Source: Atopsyche davidsoni
Taxonomy: Eukaryota; Arthropoda; Insecta; Trichoptera; Hydrobiosidae
Assembly: GCA_022113835.1 (NCBI GenBank)
Contig: JAILWY010000016.1
Location: 7,905,501 to 7,969,500 of the forward strand
Direction of reading: 5' to 3'
DNA length: 64,000 bases
The number at the start of each line of letters is the position of its first letter. Position 1 is the stretch's first letter. Both the position numbers and the translations under genes were made by a program. The notes beneath the pieces were generated by a model. The model was not told the DNA's origin. It ran no database searches and saw only the letters and a list, made by a program, of their open reading frames with translations. Shown one piece after another: positions 13,190 through 25,949 of this stretch.

Positions 13190-13696
13190 AGACTTTCCCA
13201 TAGCATTCCTCTCACTTTAATCAACGCAAAAATATAAGAGACACTTTCACATAGCTTTCTCCTCACTTTTATCAACGCAAAAATATCAGAGACACTTCAC
13301 ATAGCTTTCTCTTCACTTGTTCTACCGCAAAAATATCAGATAGACTTTCACACAGCTTTCTCCTCACTTTTATCAACGAAAAAAATATTAGGGATACTTT
13401 CACATAGCTTTCTTCTCACTTTTATCAACTAAAAATATCAGGGACACTTTCACATAGCTTTCTCCTCACTTTTATTAACAAAAAAATATTAGGGATACTT
13501 TCACATAGCTTTCACTTCACTTGTTCTGCCGCAAAAATATCAGATAAACTTTCACATAGATTTCTCCTCACTTTTATCAACGAAAAAATATTAGGGATAC
13601 TTCCACATAGCTTTCTTCTCACTTTTATCAACGCAAAAATATCAGGGACACTTTCACATAGCTTTCTCTTCCCTTGTTCTACCGAAAAAATATCAG
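13190..13696 (-). repeat. Ten-unit 51-bp tandem array, coding-phase (17-aa repeat) inside the hAT element
   Basis: Ten tandem units of 50-51 bp, each containing a version of ACTTTCACATAGCTTTCTCC followed by TCACTTTTATCAACG and AAAAATATCAG. As 51 is a multiple of three, the minus strand is translatable as a 17-residue repeat, for example DIFALIKVRRKLCESVP. An 86-residue minus-strand open frame (13772-13512) starts in unique sequence (MSSPSNNAFTILFRYLVEKL) and enters about three units. Two unit types alternate. In A the centre reads TTTTATCAAC (LIKVR). In B it reads TTGTTCTACCG (EQGK or EQVK). B occurs at units 3, 7 and 10. Single-base losses in units 3 and 5 break the frame. The repeat family was not recognised. 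Confidence 0.9.
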
Positions 13697-16600
13697 AATT
13701 ATATTTATTTAGCAACTTTTCCACCAAGTATCTGAACAATATCGTGAACGCATTATTAGAGGGCGAGGACAAACCAAACTACACCCATAAAATGCTATTT
13801 CAACAGGCTTATATATGATTTTATGGAATGAATTATTTTATTGAAAATTATAACGATATAATTATTTCACTTATATTTCTCTGTTTAATTATTAAATATT
13901 AATTTTTTTCATAACATTATATTGTAAACATAAATTATTTTTTTATCGCACAGCAGCGGGCATACGTAAAACGGTGGGCGGGTGCCATAATGGCCGCGGG
14001 CATAGGGATGGGGACCACAGCTTTAAGGTAGCCAAGGTCCATGAAAAGTCAAGGTCTGGTGCTGTATCCAATAGTCGTTGTGGTTCTGAACTGAGTGAAA
14101 ACTTCAATCGTTACTTGCAAGTCTACCAAGAAATTGGATTAATCTTTTGGAAATTGAATATCTAAAAACATACATCAATTTAATATATAATTTTCAGTTG
14201 TAGGGCAAATAACGCAAGAAAAATCGAGAAAAATCAATTATCTTCTTTCAGCAATCTTTTTAAATTTGAATGCCTAACACGCAGCTGATCGCCAAAAAAT
14301 GTTTGGCTTTTTCGTTTATTATCAAAACATATACACATAACGTGAAATAAGCATTCAAGTAAAATAGCAGAATTTTCGTATCTTTGATGTGGATCTATTG
14401 AACATTCAGTAATAGCCAGATATGATATATGTTAAATTTATTTTCTTCCTAAATGATTATTGTTCTCAATGCCATATACCACTATAATAATAAGAACATA
14501 GAAAAACACAGGAAGGCCAGCATTTCAATGATTGCTCTTGTCAGAATAGCCTGACAGGGCACGAAATAAAAATGTGTTATTTGTCACCCTTTTTTGTATG
14601 TGCGCAATAAATATATTTACCCAAAAAGCTTTTTTGTATATAAGAAAAAATAACCTCGATCGAGTATTAATGGATAAATACTTTTGCTATTATTGAAAGA
14701 TAATTTAATTAAATTATTCAAAAGTATTTATTTAAAGTATAGAAACACAGAGCGATAAAAAATATTGATGGTAAATTTTTAACGGAATCAAAATTCAGCT
14801 ATCAAACCGGACGTAATGAAAATTTATATTTTTTTGTTGGAATTTCTAGACACGGACAATCATATAAATTATATGAAAACTTTTGTGACAGTCGCCGACC
14901 CAAAGCACAATAATTCAATTAAATAGAAATCCCATTAATTTATGTGCTTCCTTTGGATTGAAAGTTACTCTCCATTTTGAAATAACAAACTAATAAACGG
15001 ACCACTTTCGATGTAACGAACAGAATAATCCGACTCGGCATAACTGATGGTATATAAATATACGACTACGTTTATACCCGACATTTAAACTAAGACGTTA
15101 ATATCTTACATTTGCTCTGTTTTACTACAAAATATCAATTCTGAGATAATCACGGTGGAAATTAAAAAAATAACCTTGCTCATGTTTAACTTATTCCACC
15201 CCAGAGAAATCCAGTTATTTAAGAGGTTGAGTATCAAATGAAAATAGCTCAGGTAAACAAACAATTAACTATTTTAAAAAACGTTAAAAACTATCTACGA
15301 ATTGGTCTATGCCTAGATTATACTTTATTGTTTTTCCTTTTTATTTAAATATAGATTTCCATTAAGTCTAGAAGTAATTATTTTTTGTTACAATTTTAAC
15401 ACTTTAACCGTACGTTTTACATCTAGAGTCGCGATAAGCTACGGTGTGAATATTTAAAACTCTTTTCTCTCTGTCTTCTGCTACTCTTACGAATGAGGTG
15501 ATATCGAATATTAGCATATTCCAGTCCAGCCAGCATTTTCTTCTCTCGCCAGAAGAATTTTTATATGTGCAAGCGTACAGTAAAGATTTGACTGCAGCAC
15601 TCAGTTTGGCCATGACACACTGTATAAATATACTGTTCTCACCAGCAAACTCTTACTAGACTTGGATCTAAGAGTGGAATATTTGTAGGTTTTGGCAGCG
15701 GTTGATTTGTGAAGTTGAAGTGTTGAACTGTTTCAAGTTTTTGGTGCTCCAACGTTTCAGAAAGCAGCTCAATACGCAAAAAAACCAAATCAACTGGTAA
15801 AGCGCTGTTAAATGAATTAATTAAATTAAGCTCGATACAAGTCACACTGTAAAAATAAATTCAGACAACATATTCAGTCTGTATGCAAAGTTACCGCATT
15901 CGGTATGGGTTTACTTCTAACAAGTAGGTAATAGAAGCTAAACGCCGCTATATCCATATCCTGAACACAGCCGGCGAGCATGCAATAAAGCAATCTAGTA
16001 ACAGGTTTATGGGGGCAAACAAACGCGAGCCGGCCGGGCACGTCCCGCGGTCGATACTCAAAATGGGTTTTTCAATGCGGTAACGTCAGGGGTCAATGAT
16101 TTTGTTTTAGAGACATTTTCTTATTTATTAGAAGGTAAATACAACAATCCTTTGGAGAATATGGAAACATATTTGTTTTACACAAAAAAAGGTTGATTTT
16201 TTTTGTTGCGGATATTTTTTGTTGTATTTTTTGTGTGGTTTATTCTTGGGGCTGAATAGCTTTGCATACATATTTTTCAATTCATTTTCATGTATTTATT
16301 CAAAATAAATGTATTATTGAATATTGGTTTTTCATAATGCAGTGCATTGGCTCACTCTAAAATTTAAACTAATAACGATATTAAAAGTAAACAAAATTAT
16401 TTTCAGCATAAAACATGAAATTTGTATAACGTCACATAGAATTAAAAAAAAAATATCTATATGTAAACTCTCTGTACTATTTTTTACTTTACTCCCCCTC
16501 TTTCATATGAACAATGTTATATATTTACTAGGTGTAAACACTTCATGGTCTGATTTTTTTTATGGTTATACCACTTTTGCGTAGTCCTAAATAGCTATAA

Positions 16601-17261
16601 AATAAAACAATTATTATGATAATAAATAACGGATCATTTTCCCTGTAGACCTTGCTTATCAGATAAATCTGCATTTCACTGCCAGAATCTGTCTACTCAA
16701 CAAGTAAATGATCACAAATTAACAATATATATTGTACAAGTAGACGTATTAAATTTCTTACAACTAAACAATCAAAGATATATTTCTGACATCACATCAT
16801 TCAAAACCCCCGATTTTGTATTGTAAACCCGTTAAGCTTTGTACAGCGTCATAAAAAAATAAATTTTACAATTAATTTGATCGTTAAAAATATTTAAACA
16901 TTTTATAAATAATTCCTCAATTTGTAGAAATTATTGGCTCTTAATACGATTAAGTACATTGTACATTTTTTATCTTTCGAAGAAAAAACATACAACTTTT
17001 TTCTCTCATGGAGATAAATGAAGTCTTTAACGCTCACTAATCGCCTTTCGTCCGCGGAAAAAGGCATTTATATAATTTATAGCGGCAATAATTTACTTTA
17101 TTTATCACAGCCAGAATATAAATTTTATCTGGAAATATTTATTTATATATTAACAAAAAAATACAGACATGGAAAGGAACATAGAAATAAACATCTAATA
17201 TTTTGAGACAAACATTTGTTCATATATTTCTATTAAAATAAATATTTATTAAAGTTCTTAC

Positions 17262-17368
17262 TTTTTATTTTTTGACGCAACTAGTTTCGCCAATATGCTA
17301 AGTTAGTATCTTTGTGCAGAGATGCAACCCAGTATGTTGATGAAACTAGTCGCGTTAAAAAACAAAAA
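17262..17368. repeat. Long imperfect hairpin (foldback or structured-RNA candidate)
   Basis: The left arm starts with a T-rich run then GACGCAACTAGTTTCGCC. The right arm ends GATGAAACTAGTCGCGTT then an A-rich run. They pair along about 50 positions with few mismatches and a small loop around TTGTGCAG. Several pairs are G-T, allowed in RNA but not in DNA cruciforms. It could be a tiny foldback transposon, a pre-miRNA-like hairpin, or an inverted piece of a retroelement: the GAAACTAGTC string resembles hammerhead-type motifs of Penelope-like elements. No single explanation is proved. Confidence 0.7.
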
Positions 17369-18699
17369 CTTTACTGTAAATGTAATTAAATAAAAATAAA
17401 ATACATTAATAATATACGCTTATAACCCTCAGTATACTATGTTTGTTTATTTATAATGATTAAAAAGAAATATGAAGTCATTTTTATAATTAGTAATTAA
17501 CAGTGACATAATATCTTTATATTTTTAAATTCAAAATAGATTTTATATATTTATGTAGCGACTTCAGGTTTGTGCAAACCAATAAAAGTTTATGATCGAG
17601 TACGATTAAGGGGACAGAGTTTGTTTGAACAAGTTTTAAATAGCTGATGCGTATGCAGTTGAGAATCACCTGTAAGGTGATGAAATCGCCAGAATGCTTT
17701 TTTGACGATGTATGGGTGTACCTAGAAGATAAGACCAACTGCGTTATGAATAAACAGAATAAAAGAACAAAAAAATGTGTGCTGTTGTCTTGTACTTTGT
17801 TTGACGGATGCTGAGCCAGGCCAGTTGCAAATAAAAAAAACTTTCAGTAGGATACGAAACCAGCGCGGCTGAGCTTAGACCGCTAAATTATGTTCCTTCC
17901 GTAGGAAATGGTATTGCCTGCTGAAAAATGCCGTTTTGGAATTTACGACTGCAGCAAATTGGAACCCCGTCTGTATTGGATTTCCAGTTATGTTCTTTTC
18001 ATTTTTCGACAATTTTACGTTCTGTGATCGTAAATTTAGAAACCAAATGGCTTTGCTACATTTTAGATGTGTAATTTGTATTTAATGTATTTTTTTAAAG
18101 TCAATTTATTTCTCTATTTTTATTAAACATCGACTTTGCAATAAATAAGTTACAGAGTATTCTTCAATAAAAATATTTAAATGCAATCAAGAAAAATTGT
18201 TCTTAAAGTAGATATTTTACGTTACATTATAAAATAATCTGTGCCTGAAATATTTTCAAACAGCGCATTTCAACTGGACAATACTGTCATAAAATAAAGC
18301 GGCTTTATAAAATTATATCCAATCGATATTAAATGGTCAATTTGTTGGATCAAGAAACATCGAGTAGAGCCAAGAAAGTCTATTCTGATTCTCATTGAAA
18401 TAAAAAAGCTCACCAGTTGATGAATTAGAAATAAATAAAAAAAGAGCTGAAAAATAACGTAATGTGTCTGAATACCGTAATTTTTTGAACTGTTCTTTGG
18501 TGTTTTAATTTCATAAAATAAAATAAAATGCTTACTTATTTTTGCGTCAATTTCAATTTCTTTTTTTTAAAGCTTTTGAAACTTTTGTCAGTGGATCTTA
18601 GAATGAATATATTGGAATATCTAGTTAACAAAAAAAATTAATATTAAATGTGATTTAAGTAAGGCCGTCTTTTCTAAGTACAATGTTCAATAGAGAAGT

Positions 18700-18845
18700 C
18701 GGAGATTCTCTGCCAAACACCTGTCGCCTGAAAGCCTCCCGTCCGCGTCCGCCCACCGGAAGAGGGTTGTGCCGCGCTCCGCCAACGCCACTTCCGCCGG
18801 GCGGTCGGTTTGCCAACCACTCCACCCACTGCCAACGTGAAACTT
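18700..18845. promoter_or_regulatory. GC-rich CpG island-like block
   Basis: A sharp switch to GC-rich, CpG-dense sequence (for example CCGTCCGCGTCCGCCCACCG and CCACTTCCGCCGGGCGG) with AT-rich DNA on both sides. No initiator or coding domain is evident. A conserved non-coding or promoter-like element is possible. Confidence 0.25.
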
Positions 18846-20165
18846 AAGCAGTTCAAACAATATACGGATTTTTACTTACTTCTTGCCTTTGAAGAAACGG
18901 AATCTTTTTACAAGTTTTTAAAGATATTTTTTTCATCACTTTGAAGTGGGTATTTTTTTCGGTCAGATTTCTGTTTAGGAATTCTGTTCTGAAACAAAAA
19001 CTTGGGTAAAATAAAAAAAACAAAACATACTTTTGATAAAAAAAAATTACCTGATAAAAACAAAAATATTCAAATCATTGATTTATCGCAATAGCTTCGA
19101 TGGTTAGATTTAATTATTCCATTATAAAAAGATATTTTCTATAAAATCTCAAATTTATGAACACATTAGAAAAAACTGAAGATAAAAAAGAATCAATAAA
19201 GTTTAAATGCGTTTTACAAAATAATGGCTTTTCTGATTAAAGAGTGCTCCATTTTTGTCAAATCCTAAAACAAAGGATATCAAGCAGATCGCGGACAATG
19301 CGACGGGCTTTAGTTTTCTCGGCCATTGTTACTCGAAAGCGGGAACAAGTGATTTTTGGAGACAAATTATAAAGAAAATTGAAAGGAATTCTATGGAGAG
19401 AAGGCCCTAATCAACAATGTCGGGCATCGTTAATTTTGAATATAAATGGCCAGCCTATTATCATATGCTTATTATATCTATTCATGATAAAACCTATAAA
19501 AATTTCCAAACGCGTAAGATTTTTGTTCTGTATTTTATCTAGAGATATTCAAGAATTATATTATAGTTTCAAGAATTAAATATATATATATATATATATA
19601 CATATTTAAATAACACAGTGATCATGACGTTGTTTTTAAGAATTGTTATCAAGTTATCCGAACATGTTCACATACTTTGTTCACTTTTTACCACTTTCCT
19701 GATCAATTTATCTACCCCTCATATCAAGTGTTCCCACTCGAGAAAGCTACTGAGACCGAGGGCGGTTTTCATTTCCTCCCCTTTATTAAATGGCCTTGTA
19801 TTGTATTCTAACATCTTAAAATAATTGGCAACCCGTACAAATGGGTGATGCCTAAATATCGACAGGTGTCCAGTATTTTATCTGTTTCAAAATAAAAGTC
19901 AATTTGTAATTGATTGACTTTTTATCTAAAAACACTTGTATCAGTGTGTCGAATGGTAAAATCACGCAGTAGAATGACAATAAATAAATGCTGGGCTAAA
20001 ATAAATATTTTTGATTTTACAATAAACACCTTTTATGATGTATTTAAATAGCATGTGTATTGAATCTCAATTGCATGATATTCAAGTATTCATACACATT
20101 CAATATTTGCATTTTAAAATTGCATTTATATTTGAAAATGCATAACAATTTCACTGGTACAGTTA

Positions 20166-20247
20166 CAAGACCACGCTTTCAAAATGATATAAACAGCACG
20201 CGATAGCCAAAAGAGGTGAGTTCGAATCCCATTGCGATCGGTAAAAT
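20166..20247 (+). mobile_element. tRNA-related sequence, probably a SINE fragment
   Basis: GAGTTCGAATCCCATTGCGA is a good pol III B-box/T-arm (TTCGAAT loop). It sits about 30 bp after a D-arm-like AAAATGATATAAACAGC. The acceptor strands around the unit pair poorly and the anticodon arm is degenerate, so this is not a working tRNA. Downstream (20248-20580) is moderately GC-rich unique sequence with a CA/TG-rich segment that may be the SINE body. No duplicate copy is present in the window to define its ends. Confidence 0.5.
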
Positions 20248-22516
20248 AATCGAGGTTTTTCACTCTTTGTGTGTGTTCTGTTTGGAAAAAAAACACACAC
20301 CCTACGTATGGCGAACAGCTCCGTCGTAACAAAGGCAAGGAAAAAATATTTTATTTACCCGCAATAATGAGATAACTTCAGAATCTGCGAAAATGCCCTG
20401 TTTGCGGCCAAAGCGGGTTTTTGTACTACAAAAAGCCAACAAGGGTCCCCCCTGGATAGAGTGGTGATACGCCGTTGTAGAACAAGGTTGTTAACAAAAC
20501 AGACGGTCGTTTTGTAACGGCAACGAACTAACAACTTCGTCACAAATTAATGACTAAGTTTTTGCTAAGCTCGGAGGGTAGGCACATCTTGTTTTTTGCA
20601 ATTTATTTCGAGCGCTCACAATCCACTCAGTGAAATATATTTGTATTTTTGCGCAGTCAAAAAACAACTTTAAAATAAAGAAAGCTAAATTGAACGTCCC
20701 CAATCATTTTCATAAAGTGTTTCTTTTAAAAGAACAAATCAGTAACACTCAAGATAAATTGTTTACTGTCAACTTCGTATTTACAATACTATTATTATAC
20801 AGTTTTTATAATATTATATGATATTACTTTGTAATATTTATTTTAAAAAACATCCCTAATACATTAACATCTCCAGGGTTAGCATTTCTATGTTATAAAG
20901 TGCATTAATTACTGTGTTTTTATGAATGTATATACTCATTATTAGGTAAAGTATATATAATACACAAATAAACTGTTATTTCTTTACCACTAAAAAATAT
21001 CGATAAATATCCCTAATTTCACGAAACCTGAAAAATTATTACTACATCTCTAAAATAGCATCCCTCTACACAACGCATTTTCTGAGCGTAGAGATAATAA
21101 AGCCTAAATTAAATTATTCCCTATTTCATGCTCGAATATTTCTAAATGCTGTGTTTAGCAAATTTTACTGAAAAAAAGAAACCCGAGATGTATCTCCTTG
21201 ATTATTTTTTTCTGGGCAGTCGTTATTTCGTTTGAAAGTTGATTACAAAGGAAATGAATTTCCTCCTCAATATTTAAGATTTTTTATCCACCCGGCGGAA
21301 TAAAATAAAAAAGCTGTTAATTAAAACTTTGAAATGACTTTGTTTTCCTTGGTACTAATTTGTACAGGGAGGAATCTGTCTCACAGAATTGTTAATAAAC
21401 TTTTGTATTTGAGTGAATGGGTGTAATTAACAACCTTTGCTAATTTTAAACGAATACAAGTTTTAATTTATGCTTATTTTAATACGAAAGATACTCTGTT
21501 AACGGAGATAAAGAAGGTTGAGTTATGCCTTTGTTGAGAAAGTACCTTGAATTAAAATATTGACAGCTGAATCTTCCATAATAAATTCATTTCATAAATT
21601 ATTCTCTCTTAAGATTTATCAAATTTTTGCAAACACAAACTATCCGAAATTTTCAAGCAAAATAATAAATGTTATTGCTACATAAAAAAGTACCAACATC
21701 ATATAAATCATTTTCACATTCCGAGCTTACTTAGAGATATAAATTAGAAAAAATGCACATATATTTTAGTAAGCCATTCGTATCACTTTTGCAAAATATA
21801 CATACATTTCATATAAAAGTTTTTCCAGATTTTGTTGAGTATGCATCAATGCTTTTCAATTGAAAATCTATCATATACGGTGAAATAAATCATCATTTTT
21901 AATAAATAGCAGAATTCGTCATTAATGTGGGATTACTATAATAATTTATATACCAGTTTGACAATCATTTATGATTTTATTTTAATACAAAAAAATGACA
22001 AACACAATACATTAGAATGCGGTTTTATTGTTTAAGTCTATATTTTGCGGATGCAATAAATCACTGGGTATTTATTCTATTTTACAAATAAATTTCCGAG
22101 TTTTTGGTATTATTTAAAATCGTATTTTATCCTCATAGGTTTCCAGTCAGTGAGTGCATTGAACAACCCATTGAACCGATTGATTGCTCAAGCACTCGTA
22201 TACACGAATGATTAGGTTTTGTAAATTCGGGAATTGCATGTCTGTTGCATTTTATGAATATATCTGTAGTTCCATTGAACTATAAGTGTTTCTATTATTA
22301 TTATTATTATCAGTTATTTTTTAACTGCAATTGAATAAGCGTGCAACATAATTTTAAATAATCGAATCGCACAAGAAACAAAGCATACTTTGAATGTCGC
22401 AAAAAAGTAAAAGAATCTCGTCGTTTCACAAGTGTATCGTATAAAAATTAATATTTGATTTAACTGGAATTATTATGGGTGCTTCTGCACGCTGTTGCTG
22501 AATAATTTAAAATAAG

Positions 22517-22623
22517 TCCCCGCAGTGGTGCATCATCGCGGGGTCGTGGGGTGGGGACCCTAAGACGCAGGCAGTTGTCACTATTTTAATGGCTACACGT
22601 GGCACACGCCCCGGCTACACGTG
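22517..22623. promoter_or_regulatory. GC island with a hairpin and paired E-boxes
   Basis: GTCCCCGC at the left can pair with GCGGGG about 20 bp downstream or with GGGGAC beyond it. To the right, the 11-mer GGCTACACGTG occurs twice (22591-22601 and 22613-22623), giving two CACGTG E-boxes 22 bp apart. Paired E-boxes are typical binding sites of bHLH dimers. No promoter was identified nearby, so a regulatory role is inferred from motifs only. Confidence 0.35.
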
Positions 22624-25600
22624 AGCCCCGAAACAAGCACTCACTTCGGCGTTATTATATTTTAGAAACGGTATTACGCTTTCGAGATTCAGCTTCTTTT
22701 TGTCATTTTTAGGGTTATCCGATGTTGTGGCGGATCGCCTTTGCGGCATTGATGGTTTTCGGTTTAAGGTTATTGGTAATAGATTTAATATTTCTTGTTA
22801 TGTTTTTAAAGGTTTTTTAATATATAAGTTATACATAGATCAAAATAACATTTCACTAATTGTAAAATATTGGAATATATATGCATGAACGAAGAGAAAA
22901 AACTTTCTGAAGCGTATGAGAAACGCTTCAAAAATAACTCTTAGATTGATATGTTTTTAAAATGGGTTACGCAAAAAAGAAACGCATTTTTAGGTTATTA
23001 TATTTTTAAAACCTCGATGAATGTATTTCTTGCTTTTTTTATTTGCTAAAAATTGGTATTATTTGTCACACAAAATAATCGTAAAAAAGTAATATATATA
23101 TAAGCGGTATGCTCATAAAGCAACATGAAAGATATTGCGATGTTTTTTCAGAATATAAAAAAAATTGAGAGCGATTCATGTTATTTAATGTGTAAACAAT
23201 TTTTTTTATTAAATTCAGTTGTAACTCACAATATCTCTCAATCGACATCATTTTACTAATGTATATTTTGTTAAAAGACACCAAAAACGAATATTGTGAT
23301 TATATACGTAAAAACTGTTTTTATCTATAATACACATATAAAACGACTTATAATTAAAGAAAAAACACGTATTGCATGATACTTTATCAGCATCCCTTAA
23401 CGTTATTTATGAGTTCGACCGCATTTAAGGCTCTATTAAATAACTACGAGGTCATGATATTTTTATTCGATATCACAATATCGGCAAATGGTGGTTACAA
23501 AAAGGCAATTTGTTAACTAGATAAATTATATGCAATTACATTAATGCACTCAAATTTTCAAACGTATAATCATAATTGACTGGAAAATTGCTTTGATTGA
23601 AACATAAAAGCTTCATAATTATGCATTGTTTCAAATCGAATTGTCGGTTTTGGTTACCAATTTATTAGAGTTCACAATTTGATCTTTATTTTTACAGGAG
23701 AATGAAATTCTGATATTACTGTCAACACGTTTAAATACTTTTATACAACCTGGATAGATTGACAAGTCCCGTACTCCAAAATCAAATAATAAATATAAAG
23801 GTAATATTATTGTCTTATTCTTCTTCCAAGAGCTGTTATAAAGATTAAAAATAAATCAAATAGTTTGAATAATGGAGCTCAAAACGTTGCTAGTATAAAA
23901 TTGTAATAAATATAAATATATATGGCAAGAGTGATTGAAAATGATCACGTATCATGAAATATATAAAGACAAGATTCTCCGTGTAAGTCCTTGCGATATT
24001 CATTCGCTAAGAAGTGCTCAACGTTCCGATTTTCCAGCGGCTTTATAAGCAATCTTTGTGTATCGCCCGGCTTTCTGGAATCCCCGCAGGTTCCCCCCAC
24101 GGGCTCTCCCCGCAGATCCCCGGGGATTCCCTCTAATCGTGTGTCGTTACAGGAAAAGTGATATGATGTGTACTTGGATAACGAAATAACGGAGGCCACG
24201 GCAACTGACATGGCAATTCTGATGTGTACATAAAATATACATTATCAGTAGCTCAACCTTTCATTGCGCCTTTCTAAGTTAAAAAAAATTGTTTTCTTGA
24301 ATAAAAGCAGTTGTTTATTGATCAATGTAAAATATATGATTGAATTTTTAAACGATTAAAAAAACTCAAATAGCAAAACATACTATGTTTTTGTCTATAT
24401 TTAATCTGTTAAAGTTTAACCCAAACTAACAAACTCAATCAATTGGATCATTTAATAATTAATATAAATTACATACACATTACGTGGTTTGTTCAAACTT
24501 TTATTAAATACATACATGTATAAAGTAAAAGATTCTAAATAAGGTTAAAGGTATTGCGAACTTAACAGTACAACTATTTTGTAAATAATTGGTACACCAG
24601 TAAAATCACTCATCTGACTTGTTGGTGATTTGAAAAAAAAACATAAAAATCGATGATAAACTTGATATCTGATTAATTTTTTACTTTTGAGTAAAATATA
24701 AGTACAGTATACATTCCTAATAAAAATAAACTTGTATGTATACATAGTGTCATGTACAATACATATATTTTGTTTTTGCCGTGGACAATACATGTTAACC
24801 GCTACCAAATATTTATATATATATATATTAACTTTCAGCTGTGTAAGTAAGCCTTTACTCCTAAGGTTATATCTATATAAGTCAATATTCCACGGAAGTT
24901 TCATACAAAGCCTACGTTGTACGTGTTTAAATCATACTAATCATGTAAAGCTATCGTGAATTTAGGTACAATATAACGGAATAAAATCAAACACAAAGCA
25001 AAACTTCTTGTTTGGTACTGGATCAGACAATTCCTAATTCTTATATGTAAGTTAAAACTTACATTTTAAGTGATTACATGTCGGATATTGACACAATAAA
25101 GAGAGCGTTTACTCAATGTTAGTATTACCCCCGCAACCTTCAACCCACCCACGCAGTTACACCGTGTCCTGGCTGAAACAATATGTAAGCTTTAATACGC
25201 CAAAGGTTGTATACGCTTTGCCAAGTTTACCCGAATTTTGAAGATGAAAGCTTTCAAATTAGATTTTGTACGATTCACTCTACTCTAAAGCTTTCGTAGC
25301 AATAAAAGCTCTGTTTGTTTCAAGCGCAGTTTTAAAGATATCGGCTATTTCAAATTCTCATTGAAATCCACTCTCAATTTAATTTTAAAATACAAAAGGA
25401 GCACTTTGAAACTTTTAAATACTCTTTTCCTATTATTTTTTTACGTATTTATTTGACTAATTATAAACTTTGATAAACGAAACAATTAAAAAATCAATAA
25501 AAAGGGTTACTTAAATACATTAGAGTAAAATAATTATATAGTCATATAAAACAACAGCAAAAAAATTGTGCTATTTTTTAAACCACGATATGTTAAAATA

Positions 25601-25924
25601 CCTTTAAGTGATATCCATACTCATAAATAAACCAAAATTCAAATTAAAACAATGTTATTGTTTCAATACACAAAAATACACGAAACTTTGTGTTTCACTT
25701 TACAGAACAGATTTTGTGAAAGATCATTTATCAAAAACAGCAATTTTTTATGCGTATGATAACCCACCGTAAAAGACATAATAAATATGTCGTTTTTCAG
25801 TAGGAGAATGGTTTATCTGACCTCAGCAGTCCATTCTGCCCGACACGAGTACCGGGCCGCCGCAATGAAGATAAATCTATGTTTATTGTATTAAAATATT
25901 CAGCATATTTTTCAGCGCTAAACG

Positions 25925-25949
25925 CCCCCCCCCCCCCTCCCCCCTCCCC
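25925..25949 (-). repeat. Poly-C tract (G-quadruplex or i-motif type)
   Basis: Thirteen C, then T, six C, T and four C in direct succession. The minus strand is therefore a G-rich G4-type tract. It sits at the left of a GC-richer block. Such homopolymers also misassemble easily, so the exact length may be unreliable. Confidence 0.7.

Larger units (their letters stand above)
12429..14020 (-). mobile_element. Degraded hAT-superfamily DNA transposon
   Basis: The left end reads CAGGAGTTCCCAACCTTTTT, matching the common hAT terminus (CAG-G-GTTCCCAACC). The right end, reverse-complemented, starts CTGTGGTCCCCATCCCTATG and is a diverged partner. The flanks CTTAAAGG (12421-12428) and CTTTAAGG (14021-14028) are an 8-bp target duplication with one mismatch, the size expected of hAT. 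Subterminal GC-rich blocks mirror each other (GGCGGGCACC on the left, GGTGCC and GGGCGGG on the right). Inside are a minus-strand transposase C-terminus (12938-13096) and a 51-bp tandem array (13190-13696). The rest of the transposase is missing or unreadable, so the copy is old and non-autonomous. Confidence 0.8.
14029..20165. other. AT-rich non-coding stretch with a hairpin and two islands
   Basis: Holds a long imperfect hairpin (17262-17368), a small GC-rich patch at about 16015-16085, a GC-rich island at about 18700-18845 and a (TA)10 run at 19581-19600. Two minus-strand open frames at 15404-15613 and 15639-15845 show no recognisable domain. No gene is called. Confidence 0.65.

Noticed and set aside
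13190..13696. Regular repeats resembling a CRISPR array
   Set aside because: The units are contiguous 51-bp tandem copies without unique spacers, lie inside a hAT transposon, and the DNA is eukaryotic in character.
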